A DNA stretch of 64,000 bases from Paenibacillus peoriae KCTC 3763 (GCF_000236805.1 NZ_AGFX01000030.1:212722-276721); one strand, 5' to 3'. Counted from the first letter of the stretch, positions 1-9,987 are shown. Notes: generated by a model not told the origin, from the letters alone. Numbers and translations: made by a program.

Positions 1-1
1 T

Positions 2-889
2 GAACGCTATCGCGAATTTTACAAGCAGATACAGCCTGTGCAGCAGCCTGTCCCGCTGGCAAAAGAGGGCGTGGCCGACATTTCGGACAGCAGAGGTTAT
101 CGCTGGTTCTCCCGCTTGACGGGCATTGCTCACCCAGTCAGCGATGTTCCTTCAGTACTTGCGGCCGATGTGGAAAAGAACGGGCAATGGTGCAGATATA
201 TCGCCATTGTACCAGATGCCTCCAACCGATTCCCGCGTGTCAGAAACGGCGAGGTCGGTATGCTTGAGGGCTGGACGGTGGCTCAAATCATCAGAGACGC
301 AATCCGTCAAGATGAGAAAAAAGAAACCAAACGTCCGATCATTGCCATTATCGATGTACCGAGTCAAGCCTATGGCTATAAGGAAGAAATGGTCGGTATC
401 AGCCTTGCCCTCGCTGCAAGTGCAGATGCTTACGCAACCGCCAGATTAGAAGGTCATCCGGTCATCGGTGTGATCGTCGGTAACGCGATTTCCGGAGGCT
501 TCCTTGCGCATGGGCTGCAATCGAATCGTTTGATTGCATTGGATGACAGCAAGGTCAATATTCAGGCCATGTCCAAGGCTTCTGCTGCTCGAATTACCAA
601 GCGGACGATTGCCGAGCTGGATGAAGCTACCAAGAAAGTTCCGGCTATGGCCTACGACGTTCGTAGCTACAGTACGCTGGGGGCGTTATATCAAATGCTG
701 AGCGGTATCCATGCAGACGATCCACAGAGCAGTGATGTAGCCATCGTGGAACGGACTATTTCCGAGGCTATCGAGAGTACAAAAGGAGCGCCTCGTGACC
801 TTAGCTTCCGCTTGCAGACCAAGGAAGCTCTGGCAGGTGGACGTACGGCGACTAATAACGTTCGAAAAGCGCTTTGGGAGCAATGGTAA
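2..889 (+). CDS. mdcE: Malonate decarboxylase gamma subunit (5' end outside window)
   Basis: This is the gamma subunit of biotin-independent malonate decarboxylase, which with the beta subunit decarboxylates malonyl-ACP to acetyl-ACP in the cytoplasm. The visible 295 residues show a carboxyltransferase/crotonase-type fold, with a Gly-rich GNAISGGF segment near residue 165 and an alternating alpha/beta pattern. The reading frame is open to the left edge. The first in-window start codon (GTG at 38) has no ribosome-binding site, and the residues before the gamma-like part (ERYREFYKQIQP, then a Pro/Gln linker) look like the tail of another domain. The gene may therefore be a beta-gamma (mdcD-mdcE) fusion. 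The next gene overlaps its stop codon, so translation is probably coupled. Assignment to MdcE is by family recognition; the fusion is inferred. Confidence 0.8.
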   Translation, partial: ERYREFYKQIQPVQQPVPLAKEGVADISDSRGYRWFSRLTGIAHPVSDVPSVLAADVEKNGQWCRYIAIVPDASNRFPRVRNGEVGMLEGWTVAQIIRDAIRQDEKKETKRPIIAIIDVPSQAYGYKEEMVGISLALAASADAYATARLEGHPVIGVIVGNAISGGFLAHGLQSNRLIALDDSKVNIQAMSKASAARITKRTIAELDEATKKVPAMAYDVRSYSTLGALYQMLSGIHADDPQSSDVAIVERTISEAIESTKGAPRDLSFRLQTKEALAGGRTATNNVRKALWEQW

Positions 890-1503
890 TTCGACCACAT
901 GATCTGATTGAAATTTCCAATTTGGAATGTCTCTCCTTGAATGAAGACAAGGAATGGGTAACCGCCTCGTTGAGGCGGACCCCCTTTGTGGTCGTTCGCC
1001 GAGCTGAACCGTCGGCGGATGGTTATATTCCCGTCGGAGTACGTGGACAGGAGCGAAATCAACGGGAAGCTGCATTTCTGGACCCAAACGGGGTGTGTCA
1101 GCTCGTCTCTCCTTATGCGATAGCGAGACGTCAGATGTGGAACGCCTTGTCTACAGAGAGACGGCAGCAGCCTGTTCTTCACTTGATGGACTGGTTAGCA
1201 GAAATGATGGCGGATTGGCGCTGGGGGCCGACGGGGAGTACAGGATTCGAAATCGTAACGGGATACCCCGCTGTAAAGGCAACCAGTGATCTTGATCTCA
1301 TAATAGATGGTTCTGGGGATATTGATTATTCTGCAGCCGAGGGCCTCTTGCGCAAGCTGCAGCAGTTGGACGTCCGAATCGATATTCAAGTGGAGGTGAA
1401 GGACGGAGCCTACGTTCTACGCGAAATCCTTGAGAGACGGACCAGCACCGTGGTGCTGCGAACTTTTTCAGGTCCGAAGCTCGTCCGCAATCCTTGGCAA
1501 TGA
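883..1503 (+). CDS. mdcG: Malonate decarboxylase holo-ACP synthase (phosphoribosyl-dephospho-CoA transferase)
   Basis: MdcG transfers the 2'-(5''-phosphoribosyl)-3'-dephospho-CoA prosthetic group onto the ACP subunit of malonate decarboxylase. The protein is about 206 residues, the normal size of the family. It carries the signature GSTGFEIVTGYPAVKATSDLDL, whose TSDLDL acidic motif resembles a nucleotidyltransferase metal site. The start is uncertain: TTG 874 and ATG 883 are both possible. ATG 883 overlaps the mdcE stop by 7 bases and was chosen as the standard codon, although the GGGAG just upstream is close. Position next to mdcE supports the function. No terminator is visible after it, and a 86-base gap separates it from the acyltransferase-like gene. 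Confidence 0.85.
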   Translation: MVIRPHDLIEISNLECLSLNEDKEWVTASLRRTPFVVVRRAEPSADGYIPVGVRGQERNQREAAFLDPNGVCQLVSPYAIARRQMWNALSTERRQQPVLHLMDWLAEMMADWRWGPTGSTGFEIVTGYPAVKATSDLDLIIDGSGDIDYSAAEGLLRKLQQLDVRIDIQVEVKDGAYVLREILERRTSTVVLRTFSGPKLVRNPWQ

Positions 1504-1589
1504 TGGATGTACGATACCAACGGCAAAAGGGAGGAATGCACGACCGTTTGACGTATGCAACATAAGCTCTCAAAGGGGAAGTGCGTATT

Positions 1590-2717
1590 ATGGAAAACAC
1601 TACAGGCCAAAAAGTTAATATTAATGAAGGCGACATCCTAAAGGTGTTTGCCGTCAGCGGAGCGATCCTGCAAAGCGTTCTGGGAATGTTTCTGAAGTAT
1701 GCACACACTAATGATGACCTAGCCTTATTAGGCGTTATTTTCAATATAGTAAAGTATACTGCACCAGTCTTTATTTTTGCCATCGTATATGGGATGGTGA
1801 AGAATAACCAGCATACAAAGGTATCCCATTTTTACAAGGAAAAATTCGGTGAGCTTGTGATTCCTTATTTTCTGTGGGCGTCAGCCAGCTTGATCTTCTT
1901 CCCGGAAATTCAGGTTAATCAGCATGTTACATCATTCTGGACGCTCATCGAGTCATTTGTGCTCGGTAATGCATCATCACAGTTTTGGTACACGGCGATG
2001 ATGCTGCAATTTCAAGTGCTGATGCCTGTTATTATTTTCGTCTGCTATAAATACCTGGCTAAGCCTAAGCGGGTCATTCCGCTGCTTGTTGTGAGCTTCG
2101 TGATCTTCGGAGCGTGGCTATGGATGTACGATACCTTCGTATTCCAAGGAGCATATACGATTAGTCTGCGTTACCTTGACCGCTTTTTCGTCAGTTATTT
2201 TATTTATGCTCTACTTGGCGGAATCGCTTGGGTATATAAGGAACGGTTCGACGGGGTGCTTCGGCGGATTCAGTTTATACTCATTCCGGTAATGCTGCTT
2301 ATTCTCATTTGGACAAATCACGAATTTTTCGGCTTTGGATTTGAGGATATGTCATTTGGTAATCTGATTTATCTGAAGCCGTCCATGACCTTGTACAGTC
2401 TGGTCGTGATTTTCCTGATTTACATGCTGGCCAGACATTTGATCAGCCTGAATTCCCGTTCACTTCCCTATTACAAATGGTTATCTACTTACGCGTACCG
2501 GGCCTTTACAGCGAACGTATTCATGCTGGTCATCGTACTGCGCCTGTTCGGTGACTTGATAGGCCAGCTTCCTTTCTTCGTGGCGCTGCTGCTGGTTTAT
2601 CTGACGACTGTAGCCTGCTCGTTCGGCGTCGTCTATGCCTTTGCGCAGCTAAAGGTGTGGGCTGAGAGGGTATTCCTGAGACAAAAAAAGAGCGCACAGC
2701 ATCAATCACTAAGATAA
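1590..2717 (+). CDS. Acyltransferase-3-like integral membrane protein
   Basis: A 375-residue polytopic membrane protein with about ten hydrophobic segments, resembling the acyltransferase 3 family that moves acyl groups onto surface sugars or exported metabolites. Visible features are long hydrophobic stretches such as VIFLIYMLARHLISL, a conserved-looking FWYTAMMLQFQVLMP region and a basic C-terminal tail. The usual N-terminal His and Arg motifs of the family are not obvious, so the catalytic assignment is tentative. ATG 1590 was chosen over GTG 1581 because AAAGGGGAA at 1572-1580 is spaced 9 bases from it. It lies downstream of mdcG in the same direction, but a role in malonate metabolism is not shown. 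A bidirectional terminator follows. Confidence 0.6.
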   Translation: MENTTGQKVNINEGDILKVFAVSGAILQSVLGMFLKYAHTNDDLALLGVIFNIVKYTAPVFIFAIVYGMVKNNQHTKVSHFYKEKFGELVIPYFLWASASLIFFPEIQVNQHVTSFWTLIESFVLGNASSQFWYTAMMLQFQVLMPVIIFVCYKYLAKPKRVIPLLVVSFVIFGAWLWMYDTFVFQGAYTISLRYLDRFFVSYFIYALLGGIAWVYKERFDGVLRRIQFILIPVMLLILIWTNHEFFGFGFEDMSFGNLIYLKPSMTLYSLVVIFLIYMLARHLISLNSRSLPYYKWLSTYAYRAFTANVFMLVIVLRLFGDLIGQLPFFVALLLVYLTTVACSFGVVYAFAQLKVWAERVFLRQKKSAQHQSLR

Positions 2718-2806
2718 GTGCTTGAAAATAAACAATGCACGTAACATCGTGTATACAACAATATAATATATGCGTATCTAAGTTATTAGCAGATGGGCGG
2801 CAATCC

Positions 2807-2843
2807 AAAAGGGTATCTCGATGATTGAAGAGATACCCTTTTT
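2807..2843. terminator. Bidirectional Rho-independent terminator
   Basis: A near-perfect hairpin (AAAAGGGTATCTC pairing with GAGATACCCTTTTT) has an A-run on one side and a T-run on the other. It sits between the convergent acyltransferase-like gene and the PTS gene and can stop both transcripts. Confidence 0.85.
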
Positions 2844-2858
2844 GTGAACCTGACTTAC

Positions 2859-4337
2859 TTACATCAGGCGCTGTATTTCATCTTTCAGCGTTTCGGACCG
2901 GGTACCGAAAATGACCTGTACTGCACCGTTGCCAAGCCTGATGATTCCCGAAGCTCCAAGCTTTTTGAGGGCATGGTCGTTTACAGCATGGTCGTTTTTG
3001 ACAACCAGCCGCAGCCGTGTAATACATGCATCAATGCTTTGGATATTGTCCGAACCTCCTAGCTGGGCCAGTATTTTTTCTGCATAGCTCGCTTGGCCGT
3101 CAAATGGGGCTTCTGACTTTTCAATGGGTATGGCTTGGTCTGTATCCGAAAGGAGGCTGTCTTCTACGTCGTCTTCACGTCCGGGAGTTTTGAGATTGAA
3201 TTTGACAATGATAAACCGGAACAGGAAATAATATACGATGGCAAAAGCCAGACCGACTGCAATCATTCGCAGCGGGTGGGTGGACAGCTTCATGTTGACT
3301 AAATAGTCGATGAGTCCTGCTGAAAATGAAAAGCCGAGTTTGACATCCAGCAGGTACATGATCAGGCCACTCAGACCTGTAAGCAGCGCATGGATGCCAT
3401 AAAGCAACGGTGCAATGAACATAAAGGAAAATTCGAGTGGCTCGGTAATTCCGGTCAAAAACGATGCGAGCGCAGATCCGATGAAAATAGAAGCGACCGC
3501 TTTGCGTTTTTCAGGTTTGGCTGTATGGATGAATGCGAGGGCGGCTGCCGGGAGAGCGAACATCATAATGGGGAAGAAGCCGGACATGAATAGACCCGCC
3601 GATTTATCGCCTGCAAAGAAACGAGTCAGGTCACCATGAACAACCTCGCCAGCCGCATTCGTATAGTCACCAATCTGAAACCATGCGATAGAGTTTAGTA
3701 CATGGTGCAGACCGAGCGGAATCAGCAGCCGATTGGCAATCATGAACACCATCGATCCTATGCCGCCGAAGCCGACGATCCAGTTGCCGAAGGTTGCAAT
3801 CCCATCTTGTACCGGGCTCCAGATCATACCGAGCAGAACGGCCAAAATCATGGTGGTGAAGGCGGTAATCATGGGGACGAAACGTTTGCCGGAGAAGAAG
3901 CCGAGCCAATCCGGAAGCTGGATGTTATGATATTTTTTGAACAGATAAGCAGACCATCCACCGATAAAAATGCCGCCCAGCACCCCCATATCCAGCTTAA
4001 CGTCATCGGGGATATATGCGAAAATGCCCGGGACTGCCGCTAAAATGCGGGTCAGTACCATATAGGCGATGACTGCAGATAGTGCGGCTACCGCATCGCC
4101 TGCCAGGCCGATCGCAACACCGATGGCAAAGATTAACGCCAGGTTGCCAAAGATGGCGCCTGCGCCTTCGTTCAAAAAAGGAGTGACATAATGATTCAAA
4201 AAGCCGCCTACGACAGAGCCGAGCGGAATATCTGTCTCATAGTTGATCAGAGCCAGCCCTTGCAAAATCCCCGCCGCGGGTAGTGTCGCTACCGGAAGCA
4301 TTAACGATTTTCCGATTTTTTGCAGTAATTTCAGCAT
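2859..4337 (-). CDS. nagE: PTS N-acetylglucosamine-type transporter subunit IICB
   Basis: This membrane permease takes up N-acetylglucosamine or a related hexose and phosphorylates it by phosphotransfer from HPr. The 492-residue protein has an N-terminal EIIC domain (about 1-370, many membrane helices; HHVLNSIAW and GITEPLEFSFMF typical of the glucose/GlcNAc class). A C-terminal EIIB domain has the phosphorylated Cys438 in the context DACITRLRL. There is no EIIA domain, so a separate EIIA is needed. ATG at 4337 was chosen because GAAGGGAAGAAGG precedes it and because MLKLLQKIGKSLM is the usual N-terminus; the upstream extension in the same frame has no family similarity. Sugar specificity (GlcNAc versus glucosamine or glucose) is inferred from overall resemblance only. 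Confidence 0.82.
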   Translation of the reverse strand: MLKLLQKIGKSLMLPVATLPAAGILQGLALINYETDIPLGSVVGGFLNHYVTPFLNEGAGAIFGNLALIFAIGVAIGLAGDAVAALSAVIAYMVLTRILAAVPGIFAYIPDDVKLDMGVLGGIFIGGWSAYLFKKYHNIQLPDWLGFFSGKRFVPMITAFTTMILAVLLGMIWSPVQDGIATFGNWIVGFGGIGSMVFMIANRLLIPLGLHHVLNSIAWFQIGDYTNAAGEVVHGDLTRFFAGDKSAGLFMSGFFPIMMFALPAAALAFIHTAKPEKRKAVASIFIGSALASFLTGITEPLEFSFMFIAPLLYGIHALLTGLSGLIMYLLDVKLGFSFSAGLIDYLVNMKLSTHPLRMIAVGLAFAIVYYFLFRFIIVKFNLKTPGREDDVEDSLLSDTDQAIPIEKSEAPFDGQASYAEKILAQLGGSDNIQSIDACITRLRLVVKNDHAVNDHALKKLGASGIIRLGNGAVQVIFGTRSETLKDEIQRLM

Positions 4338-4412
4338 GACCTTCTTCCCTTCATCATCAGTTTGGGAACAACATGTTCTCATATGTCTGAATTTGACTAC
4401 CCATTTTTTTAC

Positions 4413-4442
4413 ATCATAAAGGGGGGAATCTGACATAGTCAA
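4413..4442 (-). promoter_or_regulatory. SigA-type promoter of the PTS gene
   Basis: On the minus strand, TTGACT (4437-4442) and TATGAT (4413-4418) are separated by 18 bases. They lie upstream of the chosen nagE start, leaving a leader of about 70 bases. No NagR-like operator was recognised. Confidence 0.6.
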
Positions 4443-4479
4443 CGATTATTTCGATATCTGGAACATTTTAAATTTGTAG

Positions 4480-4508
4480 TTGACAACGCTTACATACTTA
4501 TATAATAT
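4480..4508 (+). promoter_or_regulatory. glpFK promoter with overlapping CcpA CRE site
   Basis: A perfect -35 TTGACA (4480-4485) is followed by TATAAT at 4501-4506 (15-base spacer) or TAATAT at 4503-4508 (17-base spacer). TGACAACGCTTACA (4481-4494) matches the catabolite-responsive-element consensus TGWNANCGNTNWCA at every defined position and overlaps the -35 box. CcpA bound there would block RNA polymerase, giving glucose repression of glycerol uptake. Confidence 0.75.
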
Positions 4509-4538
4509 CAAATTTAAGTTAATAATCGTGACGGAGAC

Positions 4539-4604
4539 AGGAGAGCCACGCAGACATCCCATGCCACAACACGGGAGCGGTTTGTAATGGCTTTTCTTTT
4601 TTTT
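4539..4604 (+). promoter_or_regulatory. glpF leader terminator/antiterminator (GlpP type)
   Basis: The untranslated leader of glpFK holds AGGAGAGCCA (4539-4548), able to pair (with two G-U pairs) with TGGCTTTTCT (4588-4597), followed by a run of eight T. The 39-base loop contains a second small hairpin (CCCATG/CACGGG, one mismatch). In B. subtilis, glp leaders end in such a terminator and are read through when GlpP binds the RNA with glycerol-3-phosphate. The leader is seen; GlpP control is inferred, since glpP is not in the window. Confidence 0.65.
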
Positions 4605-4658
4605 GCGCGCGATGAATGCGATTAAAAATCGGGTGATCTATTTGAGGAGGTAGGTTGT

Positions 4659-5480
4659 ATGTCGCCATATGCAGCCGAGTTTATAGGGACGATGATTCTG
4701 ATTGTCCTGGGTAGCGGAGTGTGCGCAGGAGTATCCCTGAAAAAATCATTTGCCCACGCTTCCGGCTGGATTGTCATCGGAATGGGATGGGGGCTCGCAG
4801 TTGCTATTGCAGTGTATGCCGTAGGTCAAATCAGCGGAGCGCATTTGAATCCGGCAGTGACGCTGGCGTTGGCATTTCAGGGTGTCTTTCCATGGCAAGA
4901 CGTTCCCGGCTATATTGTGGCTCAGGTTCTTGGTGCCATGGCGGGTGCTGTGCTTGTGGTTTTGCATTATTGGCCCCATTGGAAAGAGACGGAGGACGCA
5001 GCAACCAAACTTGGTGTATTTGCCACAGGACCGGCTATGGATCATCCGTTCGCCAATGTGCTTAGTGAAATGATAGGTACTTTCATCTTTGTTCTTGCTT
5101 TACAGTCGCTTGGTGCCAATTCATTTACAGAGGGCTTGCATCCATTGATTGTGGGTTTTCTGGTGGTGAGCATCGGTTTATCCCTTGGCGGGACGACGGG
5201 CTATGCCATTAATCCGGCGAGGGATTTTGGCCCGCGTCTTGTACATTATTTACTACCGATTCCCGGCAAGGGAGCATCCAACTGGAAATATGCGTGGGTG
5301 CCACTTGTAGGACCGCTGTTGGGTGGCTCTTTCGGAGGGCTGTTTTACCAGGCTGTGTTTAAAGGATATGCAAGTCCGGCTTTCTGGATTATGCTAGGCA
5401 TCATTGTGATTGTACTACTGGTTACTTTCCGTTTCAGTCGTACTTATAAAAGCTCTATCACCAACAAACTAACCGTATAA
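4659..5480 (+). CDS. glpF: Glycerol uptake facilitator (aquaglyceroporin)
   Basis: GlpF is a membrane channel that lets glycerol diffuse into the cell, where GlpK traps it. The 273-residue protein has six membrane segments and both MIP-family half-helices: NPA at residues 64-66 (GAHLNPAVT) and NPA at 185-187. The latter is followed by RD (NPARDFGPR); the Asp after NPAR is the marker of glycerol channels rather than strict water channels. GAGGAGG at 4644-4650 lies 8 bases before the ATG. It is the first gene of a two-gene operon with glpK, 31 bases apart. Confidence 0.95.
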   Translation: MSPYAAEFIGTMILIVLGSGVCAGVSLKKSFAHASGWIVIGMGWGLAVAIAVYAVGQISGAHLNPAVTLALAFQGVFPWQDVPGYIVAQVLGAMAGAVLVVLHYWPHWKETEDAATKLGVFATGPAMDHPFANVLSEMIGTFIFVLALQSLGANSFTEGLHPLIVGFLVVSIGLSLGGTTGYAINPARDFGPRLVHYLLPIPGKGASNWKYAWVPLVGPLLGGSFGGLFYQAVFKGYASPAFWIMLGIIVIVLLVTFRFSRTYKSSITNKLTV

Positions 5481-5508
5481 AATGGATTGATTTACAGAGG
5501 AGAGATGA

Positions 5509-7005
<1,497 letters not shown>

Positions 7006-7098
7006 CCTACAAATAGCCCATAGGAAGGTTATCTTCAGGATCGGAGCATGTTTAGCTCTTTTCCGTGTTTACTTTCTCCGCTTTATTAGAATACAAAT

Positions 7099-7145
7099 GC
7101 CCCGCAAGATGGACATTTTGAGAAATCGTGTCCATCTTGCGGGGC
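7099..7145. terminator. Large inverted repeat between glpK and the lacI-type gene
   Basis: A perfect 17-bp stem (7099-7115 with 7129-7145, reading GCCCCGCAAGATGGACA) encloses a 13-base loop. It lies between convergent genes and probably ends one or both transcripts, but neither side has a proper T-run, so it is not a textbook intrinsic terminator. Confidence 0.55.
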
Positions 7146-7227
7146 GAAGTATGCAACTCAGAGGTAAATCCCTTTATTTCGATAGATGGCAGGTCCGGCG
7201 GTAACCGCCGAGAACTTAAGATGTGTA

Positions 7228-8268
7228 TTAGCCCTTAACCAGCGCAGGATTCCAGTTTTGCCGGGCTCCGCAGGAGCTGCGGATGACCAGTTCCGGTTCT
7301 ATCTTAATACATTTTGTCTCCATCTGTTTCTTCATCAGGTCGAACAGCACCATTGCGGCTAGACGGCCTATTTTTTGTGTGTCTTGCTTTACTGTGGTCA
7401 GTGGAGGATCGGTGTAGCGACAGGCCTCTATATCATCACATCCCACCACAGCTATATCCTCGGGTACCCTCAAGCCGCTTTCCTTGAAAGCACGGATGGC
7501 ACCAAAGGCAAGCAGGTCGGTAGCCGCAAAAATAGCCTTTGGCAATTCTCCTTGCTGTATCCACGCTTTCGCGATCTGGTATCCATCTTCCGCCGCGTAG
7601 TCCTTAGCATATACAATCCATTCAGGTCTGACCTCAAGGCTAAACCGTTTTAGCGATGTGATGAAGGCTTCTTCTCTCTCTTTAATGACCAAGGATGGGC
7701 GTTCAATGCCTATAAAACCCATATCGCGGTAGCCATTCAAGTAAAAATGCTCAACAACCTTCATTGAGATCTTCTGATTGTCGGACATAATGTAGCAGGA
7801 ATTGGCTCCGGTTAGTTCAATATCGACACCGATGCAGGGGATGAGACTGGCATCGAGATCAAAAACGCTCTTTTCCACCTCATCTCCAGCAATAATAATG
7901 CACCCGTCCACTGAAAAATATTTCGAACGAGCCAAATAGTCCTCTCCATTATCCAGAAATTTTTCATTTGAAAAAAACAGCAGATCGTAACCGAGCAAGC
8001 CAATCTGTTTTTTGAAGACATTAATGATATCTACAAAAAAGGGATGGCTAAAATCGACATTCAGCTTGCCAGCGAATATAACGCCTACCAGATTAGATTT
8101 TTTGGTAGCAAGCGTTTTGGCTGAGGAGGAGGGTCTATAGCCTGTTTCCTCCATTATTTTAAGTACCCGCTGCCGGGTTTCCTCACTGATATCTGTGTAA
8201 TTGTTTATGATTTTTGAAACCGTTGCCACCGAAACGCCTGCCATACTCGCTATTGTTTTTATATTCAT
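7228..8268 (-). CDS. LacI/GalR-family transcriptional regulator
   Basis: A 346-residue sugar-responsive repressor. The N-terminal helix-turn-helix with hinge helix ([20 protein letters not shown], then [12 protein letters not shown]) is typical of LacI proteins. The rest is a periplasmic-binding-protein-like effector domain, with [21 protein letters not shown] and [20 protein letters not shown] as family signatures. GGAGG lies a few bases before the ATG. The gene is divergent from the ABC transporter and bglB operon, so it most likely represses that operon and senses its beta-glucoside or oligosaccharide ligand; this is inferred from position. A palindrome in its own leader suggests autoregulation. 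It ends 222 bases from glpK. Confidence 0.85.
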   Translation of the reverse strand: MNIKTIASMAGVSVATVSKIINNYTDISEETRQRVLKIMEETGYRPSSSAKTLATKKSNLVGVIFAGKLNVDFSHPFFVDIINVFKKQIGLLGYDLLFFSNEKFLDNGEDYLARSKYFSVDGCIIIAGDEVEKSVFDLDASLIPCIGVDIELTGANSCYIMSDNQKISMKVVEHFYLNGYRDMGFIGIERPSLVIKEREEAFITSLKRFSLEVRPEWIVYAKDYAAEDGYQIAKAWIQQGELPKAIFAATDLLAFGAIRAFKESGLRVPEDIAVVGCDDIEACRYTDPPLTTVKQDTQKIGRLAAMVLFDLMKKQMETKCIKIEPELVIRSSCGARQNWNPALVKG

Positions 8269-8282
8269 GAATTCCTCCGAAG

Positions 8283-8296
8283 CTAAACTGGTTTAG
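8283..8296. promoter_or_regulatory. Candidate LacI-family operator (autoregulation)
   Basis: CTAAACTGGTTTAG is a 6-bp inverted repeat around a two-base centre, the size and form of LacI/GalR operators. It lies 14 bases upstream of the regulator's start codon and about 40 bases downstream of its predicted transcription start. A bound repressor could block its own transcription. Confidence 0.5.
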
Positions 8297-8335
8297 TTGA
8301 ATTGACTTTGCAATTTAAATTTAATGGTTACTCGT

Positions 8336-8365
8336 ATTCTATGCTACCTCATAGAGGAGAGTCAA
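8336..8365 (-). promoter_or_regulatory. Promoter of the lacI-type regulator
   Basis: On the minus strand, TTGACT (8360-8365) and TAGAAT (8336-8341) are 18 bases apart, upstream of the regulator gene and of the CTAAAC palindrome. Confidence 0.55.
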
Positions 8366-8458
8366 CCGTACTCTTAGGAGAATAGTTTAGCACATCATGG
8401 GAATGTAAGTTTATATTGGAGATGGTTTATGTTTTTTTTGTTATTTCACAAATCTCTA

Positions 8459-8516
8459 TTTACAAATACAGACCATTTGTTACATAATGGTAAATGTAAA
8501 ACGAAACTGCTTTCGT
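8459..8516 (+). promoter_or_regulatory. Promoter and inverted repeats of the ABC-bglB operon
   Basis: TTTACA (8459-8464) and CATAAT (8483-8488), 18 bases apart, form a plausible SigA promoter for the sugar operon. Two inverted repeats overlap or follow it. ACCATT/AATGGT (8472-8477 and 8486-8491) spans the -10 box. ACGAAACTGCTTTCGT (8501-8516) is a 6-bp repeat near the start of the transcript. Either could be the regulator's operator; neither matches the CTAAAC palindrome upstream of the regulator. Confidence 0.45.
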
Positions 8517-8561
8517 AATGTATGAAGCATTTATTCTAAGATTATACGGGGGGATTCTGCA

Positions 8562-9890
8562 ATGTTAAAAAAGAGTGTTTCATTACTTCTTGTAACCGCT
8601 TTAATTGTTGTGTTGGCTGCTTGTGGTAAAGGTGGCGAAGCTGCACAGGACGGGAATAAAAAGGTCACATTAAAGATTATTCATTGGCAGCAGGAAAATA
8701 TTAACAACTATATAAAGGAAATTAATAAAAAGTTTGAAGAGAAGTACCCGAATGTTCAGGTGGAGTATACGACCGTACCTGCTGACTCAACGTATGATCA
8801 ACTGATGCAAACGCGTATGAATGCTGGCTCGTCCGGTGATGCAGACATTATTCCTCTGAAATTCAGCTTCGTGGGTGCTCCGCAGGAATGGTCCAAGGGA
8901 GCAGCTGATCCGATGTGGAAGCAATGGATTGATGGAGGACTTATAGCCGATCTGTCGGATCAGGCTTTTATAAAAAGCTATAATCCTACAGATGTCAAAA
9001 ATGCTATGACCTATAAGGACAAGGTATATGGTGTGAATATGGGTAAGGTGGCACTAACAGGATTATTCTACAACAAAGAGATTTTTGAAAAATATAATCT
9101 TGCTGTGCCCACAACCTGGGATGAACTGGTACATGTGATGAAGGTGCTCAAGGATAACGGCGTAGAACCGATTGGTTTTGGCGGTAAGGATGTATGGCCT
9201 ATTAACCTTGCTGTCCAAGGGCTTCAGGCCTCTATCCATGATGATCAGCTGGAATATATCAAAGGGCTGTGGACAGGGAAGACGAAACTGACAGACCCCG
9301 TTCAGCTTGAGGTGCTGGAAAAAACACAAATATTGATGAACAATGCCATTGATGGATTTATGGGGATTGACTATGGAACCTTGCCAAGTTTGTTTGCTAC
9401 AGGGCGTGTAGCTATGATTGCGGATGGCACGTGGGATGCAACTACGATCCAGACAGCCAATCCAGAGATGAAATTTGGTTATTTTCCGATTCCGGGCAGT
9501 AATGATCCCGCCAAAAATAAGAACCTTGCAGGCAAATACGATATGACATGGATGGTATTGGAAAAGTCGCCAAACAAGGACTATGCGATCAAATGGCTTG
9601 AAATGCTCTCCGAGAAGCAGAATTACACGGATTTTGTGAACGCTGCCGGATTTTTGCCAACACAGCCTGATGTGAAGATAAGTAGTGAGTTTGTTAATGA
9701 AATCCAGCCTTCACTGGAAAACTTCAAGCTCTCCTGGGATCAGTTGTTTATCAATCGTAAGAATGTTGGACAGTACATTAAGGATGCCAGCGTACATGCG
9801 GAATTTCTGGCGCCCGCCGGTCCGCTAAAGACGCCTTTGGAGCTTGCTCAAAAATCTCAGGCAGACTGGGATGCGGCAGCCCCTAAATAA
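8562..9890 (+). CDS. ABC sugar transporter substrate-binding lipoprotein
   Basis: This is the extracellular solute-binding protein (family 1) of a carbohydrate importer. The 442-residue precursor has a lipoprotein signal peptide with the lipobox LAAC and lipidated Cys21, so it is anchored to the outer face of the membrane. The mature part shows the usual binding-protein sequence (KVTLKIIHWQQENINNYIKE, then a DIIPLKF region and GRVAMIADGTWDAT). ACGGGGGGA precedes the ATG. It is followed by two permeases and bglB, so its ligand is probably a beta-glucoside or cello-oligosaccharide. No ATPase gene is present; as in many Firmicutes a shared MsmX-like ATPase would energise transport. Confidence 0.88.
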   Translation: MLKKSVSLLLVTALIVVLAACGKGGEAAQDGNKKVTLKIIHWQQENINNYIKEINKKFEEKYPNVQVEYTTVPADSTYDQLMQTRMNAGSSGDADIIPLKFSFVGAPQEWSKGAADPMWKQWIDGGLIADLSDQAFIKSYNPTDVKNAMTYKDKVYGVNMGKVALTGLFYNKEIFEKYNLAVPTTWDELVHVMKVLKDNGVEPIGFGGKDVWPINLAVQGLQASIHDDQLEYIKGLWTGKTKLTDPVQLEVLEKTQILMNNAIDGFMGIDYGTLPSLFATGRVAMIADGTWDATTIQTANPEMKFGYFPIPGSNDPAKNKNLAGKYDMTWMVLEKSPNKDYAIKWLEMLSEKQNYTDFVNAAGFLPTQPDVKISSEFVNEIQPSLENFKLSWDQLFINRKNVGQYIKDASVHAEFLAPAGPLKTPLELAQKSQADWDAAAPK

Positions 9891-9987
9891 ATCAATAGGC
9901 TTTGCATAAGCGCAGATTGGCTACGGTAAAGCTCCCATAATAGAGGATTTTGCAAAATCCTGAATAATGTAAAAAGGTGTGAGGCCC

